Below are positions 47,798 through 58,564 of a stretch of 64,000 nt of DNA, piece by piece. Each line of letters begins with the position of its first letter. The first letter of the stretch is position 1. This DNA is from Cunninghamia lanceolata. Its lineage: Eukaryota > Streptophyta > Pinopsida > Cupressales > Cupressaceae. The notes beneath the pieces were generated by a model. The model was not told where the DNA came from. It saw nothing but the letters and a program-made list of their open reading frames with translations, and did not search any database. The stretch is from NCBI GenBank assembly GCA_027924645.1, contig BSBN01000213.1, positions 32,552,501 through 32,616,500 on the forward strand, written 5' to 3'. Both the position numbers and the translations under genes were made by a program.

Positions 47798-48604
47798 ATG
47801 AGTTCCACAGTTGAGGTTGGTAAAACAATTGCATATGAAGAGTACTACACACTTCCAGATGAAGTTGCAGTGTTGGCAGGAATGATGGCTTGAGTAGTCC
47901 TTACAGCAGTGATGGAGGAGAGATATATCATTCCCTCGACTTGGAAGGAGCAATTACATATCTTCCAGCACCTAGGAGGGATAGTCAACACATCCATAAG
48001 AGTTATGCAGAGGTTGAAGGAGGATGTTGTGGTTCAGACTCTTCGAGCTATATTTACCTCCTCATGACTAATGGATGTGAAGTTTGGTTGTATTGGGATC
48101 CAGGTGGTGTCAGGTATGGCATTTTGGATTAGATGGATCCCGATGGGCTACTTCAACATTCTCAGCATGGTGAAGTTGAGGTCAGGACAGTGCAGTGGAA
48201 GTCAGAGGATGTTATGCATGGCAGACTTCCATTCTGATTGTGGGATCCAGGGATTCTTCCATTTAGATTGTTCTACGTCGTGGTAGTTGTTCACAACAGT
48301 ACTGAGCATGGTTCAGTATTTTTCCAGTGGGTGCAATGGACAAGTAGTTGGGCATTTTTCAGAGTGATTTGGGCTCCCAGCATTCAGCTAAGGATTGATC
48401 GCAGAGTTTGCAATCCTTCTGGTGCATCAAGATTCCAAACAGAGATCACTAGTGATTTACACAGTGTGTACAGTGTGCAGAAAGCCTACAATTTCATCGT
48501 TGATTTACTTATATGTGAGCCGGTATTGATGCACAATTCTAGTGCGCATGAGATGGACAGATGGTATGTCACCTATCCTTGCACAGTCATGATTATGTCG
48601 GTGA
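47798..48604 (+). pseudogene. T2 internal coding region (unknown plus WDPG module)
   Basis: ATG 47798 opens a 90-codon frame with one internal TGA and a terminal TGA at 48065. It reads MSSTVEVGKTIAYEEYYTLP, then MEERYIIPSTWKEQLHIFQH and VMQRLKEDVVVQTLRAIFT. This could be helical-repeat protein but I do not recognise it. From 48071 a WDPG-containing region follows (LYWDPGGVRYG; LWDPGILPFRLFYVV) that is homologous at DNA level to P near 60.1-60.3 kb, with stops in every frame. The join to the PDS5-like copy lies near 48605. Confidence 0.5.
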
Positions 48605-49028
48605 TTATTCTTAGGAGACCGGAAGAAAGTTTAAGCTTCATAGAACAGTCACCTTCAGCATTGCTTTAGATATCTATGGTTCCTACAGTGAAAGCATAGG
48701 GTGAGCATAGGTACTTGAGACACAGTGACAATGAGATTAGGCTCACTGTTGCCCTATACATTAGTCAGTTCATGACGATCACAACTCCTCAGGTTCCTTA
48801 TACTGGGGTCACCATGAGAGGTTTTCCAGCTGATACTAGACAGTATGGTTGGGATTGGAGACATTGGTAGTCCTTTGTATGCACGGAAGGTTAAGATCTT
48901 AGAACTAATGGCACAGGTTAGATCATGCGTTGCCATGCTTGATTTTGATCAGCATGATCTTGTGTTGCAGTTATTCAGACTCTTCTTGGAGTTCATCAGT
49001 TCAGGGCATGATAGATGTATTCAAGACT
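48605..49028 (+). pseudogene. PDS5-like segment, copy 2 (partial duplicate)
   Basis: From ILRRPEESLSFIEQSPSALL to LFRLFLEFISSGHDRCIQD it matches copy 1 with few changes. It shares the TAG after VKA (VPTVKA then stop), has an extra TAG after SPSALL, and carries a 2-base deletion near 48820 that shifts the frame. The residue after RCI is Gln (CAA), whereas copy 1 has TAG there. It ends at the same base as copy 1, where T2 LTR sequence starts (flank agact). The shared nonsense codon shows that the duplication copied an already broken sequence. Confidence 0.75.
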
Positions 49029-49541
49029 TGTAATGTCCCCATTTTCTTAAGCATCAGAGTTCGAAGGATTAGCTTATCATTCGACCCTCGTAGGCTAATG
49101 TTCAGTGATTGGAGGGTCCAATTGGGAGTTAATGAGCTCTTCAACGGCCAGTCGACAATGTTTACCTCTCCAGAATGTTGGTACATTCTGAGGTTAAGCT
49201 ATTCAGAGGTTTCATGTTCCGTTTTGAGGCACATACTATTTATAGTACGTCAGTTGAGTGTCAGTGGCCAACCTTTCTATTTTGGGAAAAGCATCTGGAT
49301 GAGTAGTGGTTTCTGTGGTTGACCTCCTGGTTCTGATGGAATCGAAAAATAATGAATATTTTTGGAGTTATGACATTTTAATTATTAATAAAGTAATACT
49401 TTATTAATAATTAATTATGAATTGCATATTATAATGTTTTATTAAAAATGGGGCCATTTAATGATAAAAGACAAATTATAAAGTTAAGTTGTACCCCTAT
49501 GCCTAGGAGTCACAACTTAAGTTGTTTTTAAAAAAGGGCCA

Positions 49542-50216
49542 CCCAGCCCTTCTCCATAGAAGTAGGGCTTCCCACCCGCTGTGAATAGGTCCGGTTGTCC
49601 AAGGAATGCTGCTATTCGACCCGAAGCATCGAACCCAACTACTTTATCTTTCAATGTTGGAGGAGCAGGAATGGATAGAGATCTCGCTGGTCCAACCTTG
49701 TATTCATTATCTAGTTTAGTTTGCTCTCCTCGCTAGTTAAGCTAAGCTAGTTCGCTCCGGTTGAACTAGTTCTTCTTTCCGGCTCCTCCTGACTCCCTCG
49801 TTAATTCTCTGAAAGCATGCTCCTTCACTCGGACTGGGCTACCTCTCCCCACCGCCATCCTTCACCGGCAACTATCATTGGACAATCAACTAGAGTTCCT
49901 CCCACCGGCCCCAGGGAATCAACTGCCTCCCGGAACTACCTTCCCTCCCATCGCTTCTGAACCCTCCCATCGAGAACTTATTCACCCGTTCAGCTACTTA
50001 GTATTCTCGGAGTTCAAGAAAGTATCCATCCTAGAGCCGGGTAACCTGCCTGAGCTGGACCATCGCCTCCTTGTTTATTCTAACCCATCCGTTGAGGGAG
50101 AGCTGAGCTCCATCATAGTGATGCAGGATGGCGATGGAGCTAAACTGAAAGAGTGAGAACTCCAGGTCTAACTATAGCCGAGGGTTCGCCAGTAAACCCG
50201 GAATCTCTGTTCAGAT
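49542..50216. other. Organelle-like GC-richer segment
   Basis: Base composition changes sharply at 49542 to about half G+C. Words such as CTTCTTTCCGGCTCCTCC and CTAAGCTAGTTCGCTCCGG are reminiscent of plant mitochondrial intergenic DNA. A 92-codon frame (49878-50156) reads PPAPGNQLPPGTTFPPIASE and then PELDHRLLVYSNPSVEGELS. I do not recognise it as a known mitochondrial gene. Origin as a nuclear insertion of mitochondrial DNA is an inference from composition and style only. Confidence 0.35.
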
Positions 50217-50350
50217 TCCGGGCTCTCCGGGGGTGAACTGCGTGTGTGGGGTTGGGTGGGTGGAATATCAAGTTGGTGGGTGGAATAGAACCCCCCACCC
50301 ATCCCCACAGAGCCCCCCACCCGGGTGGGTGGAAAGTAAGCAGAAGGTGA
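50217..50350. repeat. G-rich/C-rich hairpin zone with quadruplex potential
   Basis: GGGGTTGGGTGGGTGG and GGTGGGTGG face CCCCCCACCC and CCCCCCACCCG within 120 bases, giving several possible stems and a G-quadruplex motif. A smaller perfect dyad precedes it (CCGGAATCT..AGATTCCGG, about 50198-50221). Confidence 0.7.
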
Positions 50351-52948
50351 AATAAGCATATTCATCTAGGCTAGGTTCATGTAGTTTAATGAAGCTGGTA
50401 TTGTTTGGCTGGATAGTTGCTTCACCCCCGGTTACGATTAGTTGAAATGGGATTGCACAATTAAGTGAAGTTGACCCCCACTTAGTTTAGGCAGTCTTAC
50501 CATCCTGGGCTCCTACTCCCGGAAGGAATTTGATTAGCTAGTCCTCCCAACTATCGAGTCCCTCCCTCCCCGGGGACATAGAAGTGTTTGGTGTGGCGGC
50601 AGCTTGAGGAGAGTTGAGTCATACGGATGTGTTTGGCAGGGTGGCAGTATGTTGCGAGTCCGAGTGGAACAGTGCAGGGTTGGGACACGAAGGCGAGCAG
50701 TCAGGGTGACAACTGGGGTTGTAGGTTTCAGAGGGCAGTGCAATGTAATACTGTGGCATGAGTTTAGAACGCGAGCGTAGACATGGATTCAGGATGAAGC
50801 CATGGCGTACTCGAAGAGTGAAGTTGGAGTCTAGGGAGTATGGGATCCGTAGTGCTCTTGGTCTGCATCGGTTCGATGGCAGGTCTGTCTCTTAAGATAG
50901 GAGAAGTGATCGGAGTTGGTTTACTCTGGTGTAGTGTGTGTGCTGGTGCAGTGTACGAGTATTCCGCCGTGTACATTGTAGTGGTCGAGTTGCGTGTAGC
51001 ATGGACTTGACTAGAAGGGTGAAGGCGTAGTCCGAAGTTCGTGGATAGTTCTATTCCCATTGGAAGGACTTGAAGGGAATTAGCGGTGCCGCGCGTGGTT
51101 CAGTTTTGTGGTTTGTCCGGATATTTCAGTCACGGAACCTGACCCCGTGACAGATGGTATCAGAGCATTGGATACCAAGTTTTGTGTTTTTGGTGTGTCA
51201 ATCTGGTTGTGATTGCGCCCGGACACAGTAACCGTTGGTATTGGAACCTAGTTTGGCTTCTGGTTGGCCGTGGTCTATTATTGGAGTGTTGTCAGCGAGT
51301 TTGATGACGGTGTTTGTTCCGTAGCAGTTTGGCTTCAGAAGTTTGGTTTGGCTGTTGTGTGTTCGTCGACGTTGTTTGCGTTGGTTGGCGCTCTAATATT
51401 GTGACAGGTTTCATCAGAGCTGTCAGGGCTAGTTTCAGTGCTGATTGAAGTCAGTGTCGACTTTGGGATTCTGCGTTTGAAGTTTATTGAGCGAGAGTTC
51501 AATTTCTGATGTGTGCGCTTGTTGGAAAGTAGACAAGTACCTTGTTGGTTGTCATCGGACACCGTTTGTTGCGAGTTGACGAAGATATGTTGTGAAACCG
51601 GGCAAGGATGTCACTAGCTTGGTGTGAGGCTTGGACGTATTGTCCTGTTAAGGCGAACACCTTGTGACATGCTCTTCTGCGGGACTCAACGGATGAGATC
51701 GACGAGCTGTGGTGTTGGATGTGCACTTTGGGGAAAGTTGTATTTTGGTTTGGTATCGAAGTTTGTTTGGCTTCTGTGGTGTGCGTCAGTTTGGCAACAT
51801 GATACCGTGGCTGATGTGTTTGGTATACCTGGACTCTGGTATGTGGAATGATGTCCAGGAGGTTGGTCGGGACATCGTATCAATGGGTATTGGATCTTGT
51901 TTTGGATCTTGAATTGTGATGCTGGTTTTGGAAAGCCGCAAGGGCTCGTTTCCAGATGTAGTGTTGCGGCGTCGGATGGTTTGTTCTGATGCAGCGATAG
52001 TTGGAGTTGGAGTGACACCTGGAGCTATCGTGTTCTGAAAAGTGTTCTGCTTGCATCAGTCGGATGTTAGGTAGGAATGTGGTTCCTTGGCTTGTACAGT
52101 TTGAAGGAGCAGAAAATGGGCAGAAATGTCAAGACTTCACAGGCTTGGTTATGCACCTGGAAGGCCGGTGTTTTGGAGTCGAAGTTATTCAACAGTGTTC
52201 CTTTGTGGCCGAAGTGGATCTTGTTGGGTTGATCGCCGTCTTGGTTGGGCTTATTTCATGTGTTCCCTCTGGGAATAGTGGTAAGTTCTGAAGCTGAGGT
52301 CTCTTTGTTGTTAGTTACCCCGTTTGGCCAGAATTGGGTAGAGATTAGGTGTTGGTGACAGAATGTCACGTGGTAGTGAAATTCGGTTGCGACTGGAGTA
52401 AGTCTTGTTGACAAATTGGACAGTCTGTTCAAGTAGGCATACTTGACGGACAAGAAAGTCTGCGGATTTGTTAATGATCTTATGCAAAAGAAGGCTGGAG
52501 AGATAAGCTGTGTTTCCGGTTCAGTGCGATAGAGTTGTGTGTTGGAACTAGGCTTGGTCGAAAACCTGGAAGCCGAGATTCTGGTTGTTGAGTTGTGTTA
52601 TGCTTTGATCAGATGAAAGTGTGAAGATGCAGTGTCGTTTTGTGGATTGGATTCTTATCTTGGTTGACAGCTGTGTGGATCGTCAGGTTGGATGGTTCAC
52701 GAAGTCAAGAGTTAGTTTAATCTTGCAAAGTCAGAGGAGGAGCACAAGGCTCTCGAATATGTGAAGTCGGGAGGAAGTTTGTTCTCTTGCAAGGCCGGCT
52801 TGGTCGAGTTGTAGACCTGGAAGCGGGTAGTTTTGCCGAAGGAAATCTTCAATAGTTTGGATCGTCAGTTTGGTGATTCTAGAAGTCGAGAACAGTTGGT
52901 CCGTTTGGTTCAGTTGGTTCTTGCAGGCAGTTTTGGTTGGAGCCGTGT
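50351..52948 (+). mobile_element. Retroelement part with canonical Met-tRNA PBS
   Basis: GACCCCGTGACA, then GA, then TGGTATCAGAGC (51155-51166): an LTR end ..CA followed by the standard plant PBS. The upstream LTR start was not located. Downstream 1.8 kb is G/T-rich and non-coding, with TTGG-rich phrases. No gag or pol. It stops abruptly in T2 LTR sequence at about 52948. It is a truncated non-autonomous element of a family unlike the others here. Confidence 0.55.
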
Positions 52949-53681
52949 CATCCCAGGACTTTGAGGACGAAAACCCTCATTGTTAACATCAGTTTCGGTT
53001 TTGAGAGATAATCCTTAGCTGGTCTATCCGGAGCAACTTCACACAGAGGTTGCACAAGTGCAAATTGGAGTATTTCAGTGAAATTTTAGAGTTTTTGCAT
53101 CATTCAGGGATTGTTGGTTTGACAGGGCTGAAACGAAGTTTTGTTCATGGAAGAAAAACGAAAACATTACTCCTTCTGGGTATTTGACCCAATTGATTCT
53201 CATACCAAGGCGATCATTTTCCTAAGATTTTAGGAGCTTTCATGGAGTATTTAATTTGCTGCAAAAGTTTGCCCTCTAGAGGTGTACAGCCAGCCTAGAA
53301 GGCACATTGGAATTCGTGCCAGGCCATTTCTGCATTTTTTAGTTAGTTATCTGCATTGGAGTTTGGGCGCCTAAGTCAAAGGTGTCTTCTGCATTTGGTT
53401 TGAGGTCATTCGGAGACCTGGTGTGCGTTTGGTGAAGGATTTAGTGGTTACCAGCATTCATTCCGTCAAACTGAAAAATCATATCAGATTGTTGTGGTTT
53501 GCATTTTCTTTGTACATGCACTTTCATTTTGTGTAAGAACTGATTGGAAGACTTCAAGCAATAAAGTTCATGATTTCAGCATGTGTCATCTATGAATTTG
53601 TGTTTGCATTTCAATGTTTTACGTGTTTATGCTACTACACTATTTTAAAAAATAAATAAAAAAATTAGTGGGGACATTACA

Positions 53682-53810
53682 GGACTACATGAGAGATATC
53701 ATGATTTCCATTGTTGACAACATTGATAGTATATCTCAGCCCATCATGACAATTCTAGCAGTTCTCCAACAAGAGAAATTGACATCTCCAGCTGCCTATG
53801 TGTTGGTATG
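53682..53810 (+). pseudogene. PDS5-like segment, continuation after T2
   Basis: GACTACATGAGAGATATCAT resumes the frame broken by T2: IQ, then DYMRDIMISIVDNIDSISQP, then MTILAVLQQEKLTSPAAYVL. PDS5 has the same succession of a MET-like helix, an acidic stretch and a residue run ending in A..L just after the MLD helix. Interrupted at 53811 by U3. Confidence 0.7.
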
Positions 53811-56800
53811 TGTTGGCATTTCAATTCGCACCTCTGGAATGCGAGTTGGAAATGGACAGCTATGCACAAATAAACTGCTCTCCTATTGTGAGGGCGAGCT
53901 CCCATTTTTGCTAATGTTCGCTGAAAATATAAATAAATTAAATTTACCTATCTTCTTTTTGATTCTCTACTACGAGCAAAAGGTTATAAAACTCTATTTC
54001 GCTGCAGAAGAGGTTTTTCTTTTTAAATAAACTTCTAACTACAGCTTGGCCTAAACTAAATGACGCTTTTGATTGTCTGAGTAAACACAAAGCACAGAAA
54101 TCAAAAGTGGACAAGGAATGATTTGTTTTAACACAAAAACTTAAATTTCTCCCAGATTCACATCACAAGACTCATTGTACTTTAATGATAAAAGATGAAA
54201 TAAAATTTACGCAAGCCACACATCTGACAACAAAACTTGATGATAGTGAGATAGAACATCAAAGCAAAGGTAGACATGAGACTTCTATTCCAATATCATA
54301 AAGTTGATACAACTCCAGGACAGCAATATTGTAGCAAAAGGCAGGCATACAATATGCGATCGAACACTGGAAACAGATAACACAAAATGAACAAGTAACT
54401 AAAATAACAAGTTCTGCAGGCTAGAATAGGCACAGCAAATTTGCTATCACAATTACTATTACTTACAATGGGCAAAGCTGCCCTTATTTATACTAAATCA
54501 AAGAAGTAGGGAACTCTAAAATCTCCTTGATTTATCCTAACTAACTTGCCAACTCGCAAGCTTTGTTTCTATTCTAAGACAAAGATTACAACTAACAAAT
54601 GCTTTAAAGCAAAGAAAACTCCAACTAATACCAAGTGATTTCTTTCTAAATAAAGAATGGATGAGCTCTGGATGAAAGGAAATGCTTTAAAACAAAAAGC
54701 ATTGAGTTAAAGTTGTTTTTTGTGTCTCATCCTCATCTTCATTGCTATCTCGTTGGTGACATCATCCATGGATATTTTGGGAAATAATATCCTCCAAAAA
54801 ACATAGTTTGAGTGAAAAAGCTGGCACATGGGTTTTATAGGCAATCTTGTTTTGAAGCAACCCAGATTGTTGAATTTTGAAAAAACTAAGGATTTCTCGA
54901 AAAAGCAGCAAAAAAGCAGATTTCCAAAAAAAATAAAATTTTCCAATCTTCAAGAGGATGAAATTCCAAGTAGACCCATTTCAATGAAAACTGAAAAAGC
55001 TCCGGCCCTGTTTCTGAAAAATGATCTAGAAAAATAGACCTTGAAAAAGCGTGCCTCTGTGCTTCCCAATCTCGAAACCATAAAGAATATTGAAAAGCAC
55101 TTCATTTGGGCTCTCAAATCTTCATGAGAAGAAATATATGCTTTCTTCCTCTCGATACAACCTGCAAAAATAATGAATAAAAACGGCCAAAAGCTTGTCT
55201 TTATAAAACTTTAGGGTAAAAAAACAGTTTTCTTTGTGAAAGAATAAAGCTTGAATCTTATCCATGAAGAAAGCATATTTTAAAGCACAAATCTAAGTAG
55301 ATATCCTCAAATAGGAAGAATCCCTATTTTATAGCTACCTATGGCTTCATGTGTGAGATGATGAAAAATATCTTCTTTGATGATGTCATCAAACACGCGA
55401 GGTCGCAAAAGTGTTAGCCAATTTTTCTTTTGTTTTCGACACTTTTGCACTTGTTTTGACTCCAATGTGAACTGTCCCTGACTTCAACAAGACGGCAAAC
55501 TGTCACCGTTGACTAAAAAAGCTGATTGATCATGGCACCTTTAAGATTTATCAACCATGATTCAATCCCTAGCCACAAACTAATGATCTGACGTCATCTG
55601 ACTTCTGAAACCTGTCGCCCGGCGAAAATCAAGAAAGCAGTTGCGAGAAAACACTGTCAAACATAAAAAAATTTCCAAGGCATGAAAAGTTGGGCGCCCC
55701 TGGTTTTTTGTGCCTTAACCCTTTTTTGGAAAATTTCAACTTTTCCAATTTCTCGATACCCGTGCACATTTCGATGACTGTAGACCCCTGTTTGGCTGTC
55801 AATTTCTGCCTTCCGGAGCAAAACTGAATCTGATGATCTGGTATACATGCAAGCCTGATGAAAACTGCGCTGATTGTACCCTCTATCTGCCTCAGAAATT
55901 GCACCAAACTGATTTTTTGTGAATCTGACCAGACAAAAGGAGGAGGTTTTGTCGTTTTTTGTAAAAACATGGAAAAATGGTTAAGGCAAGAAAAGATGGG
56001 CGCCCCTAGCCTCCAGGGGCGCCTAGAATTCTGTGCCTTAGATTATTTTGATGTTTTTCAATTTTTGTATTCCATTCCTCGATTTCCGTGACAATAGGTC
56101 ATGTTTGATCATTGTTTTATGTCGTCTGAATGACTGTAGAAGCAGGACGAGAGCTGATCTAAGCTGTCTGAACATACCTAAGATGAAATCCCAGCTTTTT
56201 CAAGCTTTCGACTGAGTTTGACCACCCCAAAACAAGCTGGCGAAAGCTTTTTTGACGTTTCTCGAAAAACGCATAAAAATTCTAAGGCATGAAAAGATTG
56301 GTGCCCCTAGCCTCCAAGGGCGCCTGGAAATTAATGCCTTAGCCAAAATCATGATTTTCGACCTCTGTTTGCAATTTACTCTGTTTCGCGTGCCGGCAGC
56401 TGCTTCTTGTCGCCGATTTTGATGTTTCGCCATTCAACTGCCACTGGATGAGGGATGGACTGGATAGCCTGCATATATCTGATGTGGATTCCAGCTTTTC
56501 AAGGCCTGTTGATCAAAATGACTGCTTTTGTCCACCCCGGAACTGACCGACGGAGGTATCTCTAGCATTTTCTTGAAAAATGCGAAAAAAATCTAACACT
56601 GCTAAAACTGGGCACCCCCAGCCTCTAGGGGCACCTGGAAATCCACGCCTTAGTCAAATTTATGATTTCCAACTTTTCTTTTCATTCTGGATCCATCCTG
56701 CTCCATTTCCCATTCTTCGTCAAATCGACGATTGTTCATCAGTTCTGCGTTAGCTGGATAGCCCTGAAAGACTTGAAACTGATCTCTGGCAGATGAACTT

Positions 56801-57121
56801 CTTCCATTGATGGCTCTAGAGCTCATGCTTTGTCTTCTGAAAAAGCAGAATTGACCCAATAGAGAAAACTTGACCTTTTGCAAATTCCGTCTAGACCGCC
56901 TTGATTGTGAAGCAAAATCGACCAATCAGAATTAGGCACGACATCTAAATCGGAGATTCTATTTTTAGAAAATTTTGTCAGCATCCGTATCTCAAGAAAC
57001 CCAAAAAACCTAATTTGACGTCTATTTTTAGAAATTTTGACTTTTTGACTTTTTTGACGAAAAAAATTTTGACTTTCACAAAATGCCTTAATGAAGCAAA
57101 ATTTTTTGATTGGGTACAACA
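53811..57121 (-). mobile_element. Unit U3: ORF-less member of the U family
   Basis: Reads TGTTGGCATTTC at the left and GGGTACAACA at the right, which are the U ends on the minus strand. Flanks gtatg/gcata match at three of five bases. Taking gcata as the target restores the PDS5-like frame (AAYVLA then YSVFDQCEDKLRPYL). It contains the TATA region (about 54481-54494) and GC hairpins at 55998, 56300 and 56610, with a half copy at 55692. The entire ORF of U1 is missing, with the deletion running from a point equivalent to about 10970 to about 14022. Confidence 0.7.
55998..56635 (-). repeat. Array of GC-rich hairpins in U3 (about 305-bp spacing)
   Basis: GGGCGCCCCTAGCCTCCAGG with GGCGCC (55998), GGTGCCCCTAGCCTCCAAGG (56300) and GGGCACCCCCAGCCTCTAGG (56610) are three copies with paired arms. 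A fourth, without its second arm, lies at 55692. Spacing is 302-310 bases, so the unit is a tandem repeat of roughly 305 bp with a hairpin in each. Confidence 0.8.
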
Positions 57122-58564
57122 GCATACAGTGTTTTTGATCAATGTGAAGACAAGCTGAGGCCCTATTTGGTTGAGGAGCAAGTACAGGAAAAGAAGGTGA
57201 GATTTGAAGAGAATGTTGACATAATTAGTGCTTAAGAAGTTGTTATCGGTCATGATAACAATTCTGATTTTCATAACAGCAATAGGATATGTTTGCATCA
57301 GCATGAGACAACAATGATTTCACATGTGGATGATGTTTCGATGGAGTTGTCGAATGTTAGTACTCAAAATTTGGGTACTAATGATGCAATTTATGTTGAA
57401 CATTCATGCCACAATGAGTCTGATTTATCATATCAGACCTTCAAAAATAAAACAGAAAATTTATTTAATGGCATTGTATCCTAAGATCGTGAGTTGGATG
57501 GACATGCAGTTACATTGGAAGCAGAAGTGTGTGAAGATCATGTTATATCAGCAACTTCTACATTACCAGTTGAGCCATCCTTTGAGGTACATAGCAGTAG
57601 TACCTTAGTTGCTGATGTGTGCACTGATGGTAGCACACATGATGTTGCTTATCATGAGGTAAGTGATGTTGATACAGCCTCATATCACAGTGCAGATTTT
57701 GAATCAGCAAACTTGTATGGGAGTCCTAAGTTGCAGAGTCCTCATCATTTGGTTGGGCAATTAAAGGTGAATAACAGTATGATTGCCACAGCCATTGAGC
57801 ATTTAGATGTTGCTAGACAGATGTTAGGTACTTATGGTTGGAGTACTCCCGTGTCAGATGGGCACTGTGATAGTGGCCTTTCCCTTGCAGAGATTCATGC
57901 ACTCCGAGAAGCAATTGGAATAATGAAACAAAATTACCTACAACTGCTTGCTGACAGAGATTATCTTCTCGAGTGGGATTGCATTTGTTATGATGCATTG
58001 AAGGGAAAGAAAGAGGAGGTTGATGAGCTCACTCATGAGCTTGAGGTGACCATGGACTCGTCGAAGAGCACCCAGTTGGCCCTTCAAGAGTCTTAGTCAC
58101 GGGTAGAGGAGCTTACCGTGGAGTTGAGTATGGCACAGTCTTCACCAGCTACAGATACAGTACAGTTTCCTACAGTAGTAGTTGGTGAGGATCAGTTATT
58201 CACGGGTTGTAGTGAGGATGTGGCTACATCCATCACAGATTTTGGCGCAGTAGTCTCTATTGAGATGAGTACTTTGATTGAGAGCAGCAAAGAACCACAT
58301 GTTGCATCAGGTTCTCTTAAGGTCAGTACTATGACAGATGATGCGGGTCAAATTGTTGATAGCTCTTGTTTGGCAATGGTGGATTCTCCTGAGAGTTGTG
58401 AGTTGGTACACGACGCTACTCCATCTTTACAGGAGGTTCATAGAGTGTCATCTAGTTGGGAGTATGGCTCTCATATTGATTTGTTTCCCTCTCATGGAAG
58501 CAAATCTGTTACTTCGTCTCATGCAACTGATGGTGATCGACAGCTTGTTGTAGAGTCAGAGTGA
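57122..58564 (+). pseudogene. End of the PDS5-like segment joined in frame to a coiled-coil module
   Basis: From 57125 the frame reads YSVFDQCEDKLRPYLVEEQV, the expected continuation of PDS5 (C..KL.PYL). It stays in the same frame to 58564 with stops at 57234, 57482, 58094 and 58562. After the PDS5 part come an acidic stretch (57.24-57.72 kb) and a coiled-coil module (HHLVGQLKVN, LREAIGIMKQNYLQLLADRD, EEVDELTHELEVTMDSSK) homologous to element M at 8602-9216. A Ser/Thr-rich tail follows to 58564. A common frame for the PDS5 segment and the element-specific module suggests they once formed one fusion protein. The protein is unlikely to be functional now. Confidence 0.65.

Larger units (their letters stand above)
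46103..53681 (+). mobile_element. Element T2, nested in the PDS5-like segment of P
   Basis: LTRs at 46103-47676 and 49029-53681 are close copies (TGTAATGTCCCCATTTTCTT and onwards; end GGGGACATTACA). PBS at 47678. The outer flanks are ggact (46098-46102) and ggact (53682-53686), a TSD in the codon context ATT CAG GAC TAC. The internal region is short (about 1.35 kb). It includes a T2-specific frame, a WDPG module and a second copy of the PDS5-like segment. Because that second copy also stops exactly at the T2 insertion point, it is best explained by tandem duplication after insertion, rather than by T2 carrying it. The 3' LTR contains a large foreign insert. Confidence 0.7.
49029..53681 (+). 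repeat. 3' LTR of T2 with a 3.4-kb foreign insert
   Basis: 49029-49541 matches 46103-46611, and 52949-53681 matches 46945-47676. Between them sits DNA not found in the 5' LTR (49542-52948), and about 330 bases of LTR are missing. This is therefore a replacement or an insertion with deletion, not a clean transposition with TSD. Confidence 0.8.

Noticed and set aside
49878..50156. A mitochondrial protein gene
   Set aside because: The frame is open, but I recognise no mitochondrial protein in it. It is kept only as an observation in the organelle-like segment.
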